A stretch of 9,576 nt of DNA from an uncultured Prevotella sp. (GTDB lineage: Bacteria > Bacteroidota > Bacteroidia > Bacteroidales > Bacteroidaceae), in NCBI GenBank assembly GCA_934217675.1, contig CAKQCV010000086.1, forward strand, positions 1 through 9,576. The letters run 5' to 3'. Position 1 is the stretch's first letter. Each line of letters opens with the position of its first letter. Positions 1 to 7,888 of this stretch are shown here, in pieces. The notes below the pieces were generated by a model. The model searched no databases, was not told where the DNA came from, and saw only the letters and a list, made by a program, of their open reading frames with translations. The position numbers and the translations under genes were made by a program.

Positions 1-2711
1 GGTTGAGCCTCCATTTTTGTATCAATGAACAGAGCGATAGGGGTACCTGAACCCCAAGGACGTCCGAGAGTGTAGTTTCCGTCAATACTACTCTTTTCTG
101 CTTTGATTGTACAGTTTTTGAAGATATATCCGTATTTAGTTGGTATAGATGGAACAGCGAGATACCCGTTGTCACACATTTGCAAATCTACATTGTTATA
201 GTATACATCACCCTTTCCGCATAGGAAGTCTGTGCGTCCGCGAAGCAGTCCGCCTTCAAAATAGAAACGGCTCTTGTTGCTATTTGAAACATAAGTGTCT
301 TGATATCCCCACAAACACATATCCTTGCATACAGTTTTGTTTGACTGGTCATTCAATTCAATGTCGCGTCCTTTTGCATCTCCCATCGCACTCTTTATTG
401 TGAAATTCTGCATGTAGGTGTTTGTTGCCCCACTCTGGAGTGATAACACGTCACCTTGTCCTATACCTTCTGCAATATTGCCGCCATCAGGTTTAAACTG
501 ATTAGGCACCTTGTTTGTTATAACAGTTTCCTCCATGTCTTCACCGATGATTGACACGTTAGGAGTATTTAGGTAAGTTGTAGGGTCTGTGAATTTAGCA
601 TATTCTTTTCCGTCAATAGTGCAAGTCTTTTGATTGTTTGTTTTATTGCCTTCCAATACGTACTTGCCTTTCTTGATGAATATTCTGTAGCGTTGAGTGT
701 TGTCTGCGCGTTTTGATGCAGCAGCGAAAGCGTCAATCAGAGAACCGTCTGTAGGAACGATGAAATCATACATTTGTTTAGCCACTACAGGACGAGTTTT
801 TGTCTTGAATGCAATGCTGATAGGGCTTGAAACAGTATTGTCTGTAAGGTCACTGATACTATTGGCTGGCAACAAGAATGTATATTCTTTGTCATACTCA
901 AGAGCCTTGTATTTGAAAGAAACTGTTTTGCCTGATACTACAGGAGTAAGTTCTATACCATTGAGAGTTGCCTTAACATTGTCGTTGGCAAGTTTTACCT
1001 TCTCGTCGAAAGTAAGAATTATGTTTCCGTTAGCAGATACATTATCTGCATTGTTTGCTGGAACCGATTCAACCATAACAGGAGCTTTGCCGTCATCAAC
1101 AACCTTAGCTGTTCCTGTGATGAAAATCTCAGAGATGCCTATACCATCGTTGTTTGATGTGGCACCTTGTATGTCAGAAGATTTGTCGGCAATCCAGCGG
1201 ATATACACTTTCGGTTGGTTATTGGCATCTGTAGGCAAGGCAAATTCTTCTGTCTTCCAATTCTTTGCACCCTCAAGAACAAATGTTCCGAGTTTAGTCC
1301 AAGCTTCACCGTTTAGCGAGTATTCCACGTCATACTTTGTATAGGCATTATAGTTAAACACCATAGCCGACGATACTTTCACATCGGTAAAAGCCGAAGC
1401 ATTGACCATTGTCTGCCAGTAATATTTTCCAAGTCCTTCAGTGTTCCAGTTAACGGCAGCCCATTTCCCTTCATATCCGCCGGAACTCTGGCTTTTGTCG
1501 AGCCAACCGATATTGTTTCCATCAGTATCGCGAAGCACAAGGGCATCGGCATCGTTGTCCTCTGCAGCGAAGTCTGCTTTACGTCCGTTGTTGCCTTTCT
1601 GCACGAAGTCCCATCCTGCAATGAAATCAATAGCTGAGAAGTTAGCTTCGATATTCTTGTCTTCAGTCATGTCAAACTGTAGTTCACTGCTTGTTTCTCC
1701 ATTGCTCCAAGATTTGAAAGAAACGATTTTGTTTGAAGAAGCAGCAAGAGTAACCTTTGTTCCTTCCTCATACATGTTTCCATTTTCTCCATTGCCTGTT
1801 GGAGTTGCCGTAACCATATAGTTATTGCCGGGAGCGTTCACTGTAACATTCAGTGCATAAGTGTTCAGTTTCTCAAAGTTAGCCATTACAGTCATATTCT
1901 TGTCCAGAGTAACGTTGAGTTTATCTTCTGTGCCAAGGATATTGTTGTCGGCATCAGTCCAGCTGATAAATTTATATCCAAAGTTCTTTTTGGCAGAAAG
2001 CTTTAATTCTGTACCGGCATCAAATTCCGAACCTGCAGGATTTTGGCTGATAGTTCCACCTTCTGCAGGATTTGCTGTTGCAGAGAAAGAGTAGCGAGCC
2101 ACCTGTTGCTTTTCTCCATTCACAGTACCGTTAATAACAACATTGTTCAGACCATATTGTTTGCCTTTGTTGTCATAAATAGTAATGAGTAGAGAGAAAC
2201 CTTTTTGCGAAGCAAATGTTGCTGGCACTTCATATTCAAAGTTTGAAACGTCAGTTGTCTTGCCGTTTCTTCTTGGTTTTATTCCTTCGGCAAGTGTTGT
2301 TTCTTCGCCATCAGCAGTTCTTACTCTAACGCTCATTTGTCCGCCATCAGTACCAAAGCGGATAATGTTTGCACTTACCTTCGTTGGTGTAAAGGTAACT
2401 CCTTTTGAGGGAACCACTTTAAATTCAACGGCGTTGTCGTCATTTGTTGCACTACCCTTGTCGTTTGGCTTGAATGCTGCATAAGTTATGCTTCCGTCTT
2501 TCTTGGAAGTGTCATAAGGGATGTTTACACCTGTTGTTACTGATGTTGTAGTAAAAGCTCCATCTGGAGAGGTTACCGCTGCTTCCGTTATAGTTCCGTT
2601 CAGTGGAAATGTTACGGAAGCTGCATCATTGTTGAACTTTTGAGCAAAAGCTGATAGTCCGCAGATGATGCAGAGCATGGTGAGCATGCTACGTAATACT
2701 TGTTTTTTCAT
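1..2711 (-). CDS. Secreted multidomain pectinesterase (pectin methylesterase, CE8), C-terminus cut off by window edge
   Basis: This open frame gives 903 residues and runs off the left edge without a stop. The family removes methyl esters from homogalacturonan, preparing pectin for lyases and hydrolases. Residues 1-23 are a signal peptide (MKKQ start, hydrophobic core, cleavage at AFA/Q). Residues about 25-204 form a beta-rich region I do not recognise. About 206-283 and 285-359 are two InlB-like repeats with the typical F-x-S/K-W and 'ANF' ends. About 360-540 looks like a jelly-roll carbohydrate-binding module (W- and Y-rich, 'DVEYSLNGEAW'). About 544-640 is a bacterial Ig-like (Big_5) domain ('VPANNADNVS', 'LTFDEKV'). 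From about 645 the catalytic beta-helix follows: GYQDT (Q804, D805), GRTDFLCG (nucleophile D828) and LGRPW (R884, W886). These catalytic residues are all present, but the GQAVAL segment with the first oxyanion glutamine reads GRDIEL. The ATG at 2711 is the only start giving the signal peptide. The enzyme is probably extracellular or periplasmic. Family assignment is firm; accessory domain names are less so. Confidence 0.93.
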   Translation of the reverse strand, partial: MKKQVLRSMLTMLCIICGLSAFAQKFNNDAASVTFPLNGTITEAAVTSPDGAFTTTSVTTGVNIPYDTSKKDGSITYAAFKPNDKGSATNDDNAVEFKVVPSKGVTFTPTKVSANIIRFGTDGGQMSVRVRTADGEETTLAEGIKPRRNGKTTDVSNFEYEVPATFASQKGFSLLITIYDNKGKQYGLNNVVINGTVNGEKQQVARYSFSATANPAEGGTISQNPAGSEFDAGTELKLSAKKNFGYKFISWTDADNNILGTEDKLNVTLDKNMTVMANFEKLNTYALNVTVNAPGNNYMVTATPTGNGENGNMYEEGTKVTLAASSNKIVSFKSWSNGETSSELQFDMTEDKNIEANFSAIDFIAGWDFVQKGNNGRKADFAAEDNDADALVLRDTDGNNIGWLDKSQSSGGYEGKWAAVNWNTEGLGKYYWQTMVNASAFTDVKVSSAMVFNYNAYTKYDVEYSLNGEAWTKLGTFVLEGAKNWKTEEFALPTDANNQPKVYIRWIADKSSDIQGATSNNDGIGISEIFITGTAKVVDDGKAPVMVESVPANNADNVSANGNIILTFDEKVKLANDNVKATLNGIELTPVVSGKTVSFKYKALEYDKEYTFLLPANSISDLTDNTVSSPISIAFKTKTRPVVAKQMYDFIVPTDGSLIDAFAAASKRADNTQRYRIFIKKGKYVLEGNKTNNQKTCTIDGKEYAKFTDPTTYLNTPNVSIIGEDMEETVITNKVPNQFKPDGGNIAEGIGQGDVLSLQSGATNTYMQNFTIKSAMGDAKGRDIELNDQSNKTVCKDMCLWGYQDTYVSNSNKSRFYFEGGLLRGRTDFLCGKGDVYYNNVDLQMCDNGYLAVPSIPTKYGYIFKNCTIKAEKSSIDGNYTLGRPWGSGTPIALFIDTKMEAQ

Positions 2712-2787
2712 TTTGTTTATTGATTATGTATTGATTTTCTCTGTCTTGTAGTTTGAATTTTTAATTCGACCTTTTCAAAAGACATGG

Positions 2788-2795
2788 CAAAGATA
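2788..2795 (-). promoter_or_regulatory. Probable -7 element (TATCTTTG) for the pectinesterase gene
   Basis: Read on the minus strand the sequence is TATCTTTG, an exact match to the Bacteroidota TAnnTTTG -7 box. It lies 76 bases before the pectinesterase ATG and is the only such match I found in the 284-base gap upstream of that gene. No TTTG is found 19 bases further upstream (that position reads GCAA, inside the terminator hairpin). The promoter is therefore incomplete and may need an activator or alternative sigma factor. Expected transcript start is near 2780, leaving a leader of about 70 bases. Confidence 0.5.
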
Positions 2796-2832
2796 AAGAA
2801 AAAGGGCGTAACGCTTGCAGCGCACACCCTTT
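2793..2832 (-). terminator. Intrinsic terminator after the efflux operon
   Basis: On the minus strand AAAGGGTG (2832-2825) pairs with CGCCCTTT (2808-2801), with one G-U pair. The stem continues through an inner GCGCT/AGCGT arm with a single bulged base, closed by a three-base loop. It is followed immediately by a T-rich tract (TTTTTCTTTAT, from the stem edge to 2793). This is a strong rho-independent terminator for minus-strand transcription. It sits about 160 bases past the second permease's stop codon and before the pectinesterase start, so it probably separates the two transcription units. It could alternatively act as an attenuator if transcripts read into the pectinesterase gene. Confidence 0.7.
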
Positions 2833-2995
2833 AATATAAATGGTTTGGAGGATATTCCCCTATTTTGGATTATTTTTATCCCATAGAGAAAGTCTAACTC
2901 AATTCTGGCTTGAGAAAGTATGTTTTATTCCTGTTAGTATTTAAGTTGTATTATTTCTATTGATATTTCATATGACGTCAAATTATTCGTTGTTG

Positions 2996-4204
2996 TTAGG
3001 CTCTCATCTTTTGGAGCTTCTCCTTTATCATCTTCCTTGCTTTGCCAATCTGAAAGCGATACACCTCGTGTGCAAGGACGAAATAAACCAGAACCTGTAT
3101 CCACAGAGCATGGTATTCCGTTGTCACATCGTTGAGCGTAGCTCCCATACTGTTCATCCTGACGAAACCGCGGATGCCAAATGTTGAAGGGAACAGCCAT
3201 GACACACCTTGCCAAAAAGTCGGTATGTTACTCTGAGGCCATGACACGCCCGACATGAATAGTAATGGTACAGATGAGAATACAACGAGCAGCATAACGT
3301 TCTCTCTATAGCGCATCAATGCCGACAGTGTCATACTGAAGAATATGCATGACAAAATGAACGGCATACAGAAAAGAATAAGTTCTTTTCCGCTTATCAA
3401 GCTGATGAAGTTGAACATTCGTGGTACAGCACACAGCAAATATGCTGCCATTATGGTGTAAATCATAAAGTATGCCAATGCCTTGCCCCATACGATACGC
3501 ATCACACCGCGGTAATGGCAGTCTACTGGTACAAGAAATCCATAGTTATTCTTCTCCCTTGCCGTTCCTGCAGCCATGCCCACACCAAGTAACAGTGTTT
3601 GTTGTATGATGAGCATCAAAACACCAGGAATGATAAAGTTTCCGTAACCTGCAGTGTTGTTGAATATCGGCACTTCTTCAAAATCGAGTGGCTTTGTCGT
3701 TATCTCGTTTTCCCTGTTTGTATAGTTGCCAGATAACTCAATCTGAATTTTTGAGTTCAGCTTCCCTTGTATTGCCGTGCAAGTTTGGAATATAGCTTTG
3801 TAGGCAAGCATGAGGCTCATGTCGCAATACACTCCAACGTGGGTCTGCTCCATACGGTTCAGCTTTGTCTGAAAATCCTCAGGAAAGTACACCACGCCAT
3901 AAGCCTTTCCCCTTCCCACACAGTCTCTTGCCTCCTCCAAGCTGTTGCATCTAACGGCAACCTTTGTGTCTGGCGAAGCATTGAGCATGCGGGTGAACTC
4001 ACGGCTCTCGTTGCTGTGCGACAGGTCAACCACAGCCACTGGTACTTCTCTTGTCACCTCGTTGTTGTATATCCACGAATATAAGAGAGGGTAGGCAAGT
4101 GGTACGATAACGAGAAACATCAGCACGCCTTGGTCTTTCAAAACGTTCTTCAGTTCCTTGATGCAGATATAGGCTGCGTCGTATATTATTCTGTATAGTT
4201 TCAT
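2996..4204 (-). CDS. ABC-2 type transporter permease (second of two)
   Basis: 402 residues, with the membrane layout of the YhhJ/YbhR-like ABC-2 permeases. One helix lies near the N-terminus (about 27-46), then a large periplasmic domain (about 47-187), then about five helices (roughly 188-210, 235-260, 274-296, 303-323, 366-383). The periplasmic domain starts with the family's 'VPVAVVDLSHSNESREFTRMLNASP' region (residues 55-79) and contains 'GVVYFPEDF'. I place the start at the ATG at 4204. The frame stays open upstream to a TTG at 4252, but that would add 16 residues overlapping the intergenic gap, and ATG-MKLYRII matches the cytoplasmic N-terminus of the family better. It is last in the operon, 65 bases after the first permease. 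It is about 25-30% alike by eye to that neighbour, so the two probably form a heterodimer. The periplasmic domain has four cysteines (C87, C95, C127, C142). The substrate cannot be told. Confidence 0.88.
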   Translation of the reverse strand: MKLYRIIYDAAYICIKELKNVLKDQGVLMFLVIVPLAYPLLYSWIYNNEVTREVPVAVVDLSHSNESREFTRMLNASPDTKVAVRCNSLEEARDCVGRGKAYGVVYFPEDFQTKLNRMEQTHVGVYCDMSLMLAYKAIFQTCTAIQGKLNSKIQIELSGNYTNRENEITTKPLDFEEVPIFNNTAGYGNFIIPGVLMLIIQQTLLLGVGMAAGTAREKNNYGFLVPVDCHYRGVMRIVWGKALAYFMIYTIMAAYLLCAVPRMFNFISLISGKELILFCMPFILSCIFFSMTLSALMRYRENVMLLVVFSSVPLLFMSGVSWPQSNIPTFWQGVSWLFPSTFGIRGFVRMNSMGATLNDVTTEYHALWIQVLVYFVLAHEVYRFQIGKARKMIKEKLQKMRA

Positions 4205-4269
4205 TGTTGTTCTTCTTTTAATAAGAGAAATATTAAGGATTATAATCCACAATATATACTCTCTTTCCG

Positions 4270-5433
4270 CTAATCCATATATTTATACTCCATCATTGCT
4301 TTCTTTATATTCCCTGCAATAAGAACTGGCAACAGCGAGAAGGCAATCATGACGGTTATGTTTATCCATACGTAGGACAGTGGAAAATTGTTGAACACTG
4401 ATGTTTGGTATATTCTGAAGTAATGTCTCAGCGGAAACATCTGGGCAATACCCTCAAGAGCTGGATCCATGGCAAAAACAGGGAATGCTGTACCAACGAG
4501 CGAGAAACTCAATACAGCCCACAATGAGCAGGTGCTCATCGACATTCTTAGCGATGGCATAAGGCCAAACATAAATGCTCCAAAACCTTGTGATGCGGTA
4601 ACGGCAAGCAGTCCGACCAGCAGTATGTGCCATGTGCCACCATTATGCGGAAATCCCAATATCCCATAAATATAGAATGAATACACATAAAACATCAGAA
4701 GAAATATCAGCGTCTGTGGCAAGAGTTTGCCCAGCAACATTGCCCATGTGTCGTTGCCAGCAGTGTTGAGCAATTTCTTTGCACGGTCGAACTTCAGTTC
4801 CGTACCGAGCGAATATGGTGTAATGAGGAATATGAAGAGCATTATACAACCAGGTATGAGCATTGTACTCAAATAAAAGTTATAGTTTGTCCACGGATTT
4901 GTTACGGCATGCATGTCAATGGCAATAGGTTGCAGAAAAGCCATGATTTGTTTTTGCGTGAATCCTTTTGCCGACATCGTTGCCGAGCCAACTCCTGCTG
5001 AACCCAGAGAGGCAATTGTTTTCAGATCTTTATATAATAAAGCTCCTGCAGTTAGTGATGTGTAGCTGTAATAGAAAGAAATCTTTGGTTGTCGCGATGC
5101 AAGTAGCTTGTCGGTAGTTCCTTTGGGGAAATACATAAAACCATAGATCTCGTTTTGTTGCATAGCAAGACGAGCTTCATCCACATTATTATAATGTGCC
5201 ACTACATTGGTATTCTGAAAAGCATTAAGCTTACGTGTCAGATTACGTGTTGTAGCAGTGTTGTCAAGATCAACAATGCCCACAGGCATCTCGTTTGGTT
5301 GCCCTTGGTTCATCAGCGTGGTGAAGAATATCATCACGAAGAGAGGCAACACCACCATACATATTATATATATAGGAGTGGTGAAGATAATGTGTAGCTC
5401 GCGTCTTGCTGTATTCAATAAGTTCTTTATCAT
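4270..5433 (-). CDS. ABC-2 type transporter permease (first of two)
   Basis: 387 residues. It has an N-terminal helix (about 21-41), a periplasmic domain (about 42-189) opening with 'MPVGIVDLDNTATTRNLTRKL' and containing 'GFMYFPKGTTDKL', then five membrane helices (about 190-209, 234-259, 268-292, 300-321, 354-374). 'MFPLRHYFRIYQ' precedes the last helix, as in related exporters. This is the inner-membrane part of a YbhS/YhhJ-like export complex in which two permease chains normally combine with a cytoplasmic ATPase. Its ATG begins one base after the HlyD gene's TGA (TGA-T-ATG), so translation of the two is almost certainly coupled. Ends with TAG. No ATP-binding domain (Walker A, LSGGQ) is present in this protein or elsewhere in the operon. 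Family is secure, cargo unknown. Confidence 0.9.
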   Translation of the reverse strand: MIKNLLNTARRELHIIFTTPIYIICMVVLPLFVMIFFTTLMNQGQPNEMPVGIVDLDNTATTRNLTRKLNAFQNTNVVAHYNNVDEARLAMQQNEIYGFMYFPKGTTDKLLASRQPKISFYYSYTSLTAGALLYKDLKTIASLGSAGVGSATMSAKGFTQKQIMAFLQPIAIDMHAVTNPWTNYNFYLSTMLIPGCIMLFIFLITPYSLGTELKFDRAKKLLNTAGNDTWAMLLGKLLPQTLIFLLMFYVYSFYIYGILGFPHNGGTWHILLVGLLAVTASQGFGAFMFGLMPSLRMSMSTCSLWAVLSFSLVGTAFPVFAMDPALEGIAQMFPLRHYFRIYQTSVFNNFPLSYVWINITVMIAFSLLPVLIAGNIKKAMMEYKYMD

Positions 5434-5434
5434 A

Positions 5435-6421
5435 TCAATATTTCATCACCAACGTCATTCCTGGTCTCAATCCATCGAGCTTTGTAACAGGTCGTGCTTT
5501 CACTTCAAAGGTTTTCAAGTCATATTGCCCGTTACTCTTTGTTGCCTTCCATACTGCATAGCTGCCTTGATCTTTGATATAGTACACCTTCATTTTTATG
5601 TCTTTCTTGAATGCTGGCGAGAATGCTGTGAACTCAGAACCAATCTTTAGTCCATCGAGCTGATCTTCGCGCACATTGAATGTTCCCCATACATCACTCA
5701 TTATAGAGATGCTCATGATAGGAGATCCCGTACCAACGAGTTCACCCACCTTAGGGTAAACATCGCTCACTTCGCCTTCAACCTGTGCCACTTGCACTGT
5801 TTCGTTGATATATGAGCTAACTTCCTGAACGGCACCTTTTGCCCTGTTCACTTGGGCTGCGGCTGCCATACGTTCCTCTTTGCGCGCACCTTCCTTTGCC
5901 ATATTATACTGGCTTTTGGCAGCTTTTTCCTGTGCTTCGAATGCCTTGTATTGTGCAAAAGCCTCGTCGCGTTTCTGTGCACTCATCACTCCCTCGTTAA
6001 AGAGACGCTGCACGCGGTCGTATGTCTTCTTGGCAATCTCAAGACCAGCTCTTGCCTGTTGCCAAACCTCATAGGCACCTTGTATCTGCTGTTGGCGTGC
6101 TCCGTTGTCTGCCATCAGTTTCATTGCTGATGCTGCATCTTCGGCACTCTGTGCCTGTGTTTTCTTTGCCTCTACTTCTGGAGCATCAAGGATGGCGAGA
6201 GTGTCGCCAACATGTACGTAGTCTCCCTCTTTCACGCGAAGTTCAAGAATTCGTCCTGGTACTTTGCTTGATACTCTGTATTCTGAAACCTCAATCTCTC
6301 CCTGTATAACGTCTTCGCTCTTGCCGAGTGTAAAATATCCGATAAGTCCAGCCACGACAACTACTGTCGTGAAACCTGCAATGGCAAGGATTATGCTATT
6401 TTTCTGTGCTTTATTTTCCAT
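5435..6421 (-). CDS. HlyD-family periplasmic adaptor (membrane fusion protein)
   Basis: 328 residues. A short cytoplasmic tail and one membrane helix (about 9-30) anchor it in the inner membrane. A barrel-sandwich (lipoyl-like) half follows at about 44-80 ('SSKVPGRILELRVKEGDYV', 'GDTLAILDAPE'). A long alpha-helical hairpin runs about 82-205 (A, Q, K and E rich, with 'YDRVQRLFNEGVMSAQKRDEA' at the turn). The second barrel half is at about 212-240 ('VEGEVSDVYPKVGELVGTGSPI'), and a beta-barrel ends in 'LRPGMTLVMKY', a family signature. In such systems it bridges an inner-membrane pump to a TolC channel. Its position between the channel gene (33 bases upstream) and the two permeases (1 base downstream) fits that role. 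Length is usual for YbhG/EmrA-type adaptors. The ATG at 6421 is the natural start. Confidence 0.93.
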   Translation of the reverse strand: MENKAQKNSIILAIAGFTTVVVVAGLIGYFTLGKSEDVIQGEIEVSEYRVSSKVPGRILELRVKEGDYVHVGDTLAILDAPEVEAKKTQAQSAEDAASAMKLMADNGARQQQIQGAYEVWQQARAGLEIAKKTYDRVQRLFNEGVMSAQKRDEAFAQYKAFEAQEKAAKSQYNMAKEGARKEERMAAAAQVNRAKGAVQEVSSYINETVQVAQVEGEVSDVYPKVGELVGTGSPIMSISIMSDVWGTFNVREDQLDGLKIGSEFTAFSPAFKKDIKMKVYYIKDQGSYAVWKATKSNGQYDLKTFEVKARPVTKLDGLRPGMTLVMKY

Positions 6422-6454
6422 AAATGTTTTTCTGCATCTTAATTCTCAATACTC

Positions 6455-7858
6455 TTAGTACAATATTCCTAAAGCCTTCTTCAGATTAACCTGAGAAATC
6501 TTTACGTCTACTTCAGCGTCAATCTTCTGCGAATTTGCCTGCATCCATGCCGTTTGTGCTTCCATGACATCGGTGGTCTGGAGCACTCCCTCCTTGAAAC
6601 CGACATTGGCGCAGCGCAGATTCTCTTCTGCTTTCTCCACGTTCTTTTTTGCCATAGCAAGTTTCTTGTATGCCTCGTTTAGCTTAAAGTTGCTTTGGCT
6701 CACTTGCAGACCGATTTTCTCTCTTGTGTCATCCATCTCAAGTTGGGCTATTGTTGTGGCAGCCTTGGCTGCGCGCACTTTATAGGTTCCCTCCATCCAG
6801 TTCCAAACTGGTATGCGAACCATTAACCCTATATTCCACACTCCGGCAAATTTCTTCGTGAACCCATCGTAAAGGTTTGGATTTGTCATCAAATAACCGC
6901 CGGCAACCAATACTTGTGGCAAGAAAGCCGAGCGCACGAGCTTTGTTGCCTGTTTGCTCAGGTCTACAGCATTCTGCAACATGTTCATTTCCGGTCGGTG
7001 GTCTATTGCCTGTGCCGTGTCACCTATGGCTACGGCATCGCCAATATCAATGCTCTCAGAATTTTCGTCAGCAAGTGTTATATTCGATTCTGTAGGCATT
7101 CCGCAGAGTTGGCACAAAAGCATTTTTGCGAGCGACAGTCCGTCCTCAACCTGTGTCACCTGCATTTCTGCCTCATTCACTTTCACGTTCACCTTTAGTC
7201 CGTCGGCACGTGTTGCAACGCCTTCTTTGATCATTTTTGCTACATCGCTGTCAAGTTTCTTCACGAGCGTGAGATAGCTGTCTGCGAGCTTTTGTTTATG
7301 ATGCAATGAAACTACAGTCCAGTAAGTTTGGTCTATGTCGTGCAATATAGTCTGTCGGCTTGCTTCCTCTTTGTTTGCGGCCATTGTCTCAGAGATATCT
7401 GCTATTCGGTTTGCTGCCGTGATAGCTCCACCCATATACACAGGTTGTGTTACCATTGCTGATACCATATACATCTGTCGGTTGTTTGTGCGGAAAGCAT
7501 CGGTCACGTCCTGTCCAATTTTGTCCAAAGTTCCTGTCACTTTCGGATCGCTGATACCGAGCATTCCTCCAATGTTTGTACCGATATTTTTCAGAGTACT
7601 CTTTTGGGTGTTGTTTAGAATTGAAATCTCTTTGCTTGAGAATATGGCTCCGCCCACAACATCAAGGTGTGGCAAGTATTTAGTGCGGGCAGCCTTGCGG
7701 GTTTGTTCCGCCATGGTGCGCTGCACTTTAGAGGCTGTCAGTGTCTTGTTGTTGCCAAGTGCCATCTGTCGGCAACTGTCGAGCGTCAGTACACTCTGCT
7801 GTGCTGATGCCGATGTTGCCATTGTCGCAAGAACCATGATTGATAATAGCTTGTTCAT
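6455..7858 (-). CDS. TolC-family outer-membrane efflux channel
   Basis: 467 residues. Residues 1-19 are a signal peptide with cleavage at SASA/QQ. The mature protein shows the duplicated outer membrane efflux protein fold. A first half spans about 24-235 ('LTLDSCRQMALGNNKTL', 'KAARTKYLPHLDVVGG', 'QPVYMGGAI') and a second about 285-465 ('HRPEMNMLQNAVDLSKQATK', 'RSAFLPQVLVAGGY', 'RIPVWNWMEGTYKVRAAKA'). Both contain long amphipathic helices that build the periplasmic tunnel. Trimers of such proteins form the exit duct of tripartite pumps. The segment about 75-125, rich in G, K and T ('SILNNTQKSTLKNIGTNIGG'), is a longer loop than in E. coli TolC, as often seen in Bacteroidota homologues. It starts 30 bases after the coiled-coil gene and stops 33 bases before the adaptor gene. 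Confidence 0.93.
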   Translation of the reverse strand: MNKLLSIMVLATMATSASAQQSVLTLDSCRQMALGNNKTLTASKVQRTMAEQTRKAARTKYLPHLDVVGGAIFSSKEISILNNTQKSTLKNIGTNIGGMLGISDPKVTGTLDKIGQDVTDAFRTNNRQMYMVSAMVTQPVYMGGAITAANRIADISETMAANKEEASRQTILHDIDQTYWTVVSLHHKQKLADSYLTLVKKLDSDVAKMIKEGVATRADGLKVNVKVNEAEMQVTQVEDGLSLAKMLLCQLCGMPTESNITLADENSESIDIGDAVAIGDTAQAIDHRPEMNMLQNAVDLSKQATKLVRSAFLPQVLVAGGYLMTNPNLYDGFTKKFAGVWNIGLMVRIPVWNWMEGTYKVRAAKAATTIAQLEMDDTREKIGLQVSQSNFKLNEAYKKLAMAKKNVEKAEENLRCANVGFKEGVLQTTDVMEAQTAWMQANSQKIDAEVDVKISQVNLKKALGILY

Positions 7859-7888
7859 CCTTTGTCGTTTTTGGTATCGTTATAATAA

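Noticed and set aside
697..2484. Plus-strand open frames opposite the pectinesterase gene
   Set aside because: They are antisense shadows; the minus strand carries a continuous 903-residue frame with signal peptide and CE8 catalytic motifs.
2898..2914. CTCAA-N7-TTGAG hairpin after the second permease
   Set aside because: Only five base pairs and no T-tract; the hairpin at 2801-2832 is a far better terminator.
4237..4248. Perfect 12-base palindrome GGATTATAATCC between the two permease genes
   Set aside because: It is AT-rich, short and inside an operon with no T-tract; probably chance, though a processing or protein-binding site cannot be excluded.
4205..4252. TTG start extending the second permease by 16 residues
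   Set aside because: The added residues (WIIILNISLIKRRTT) have no family support and an ATG exists at 4204 at the expected N-terminus.
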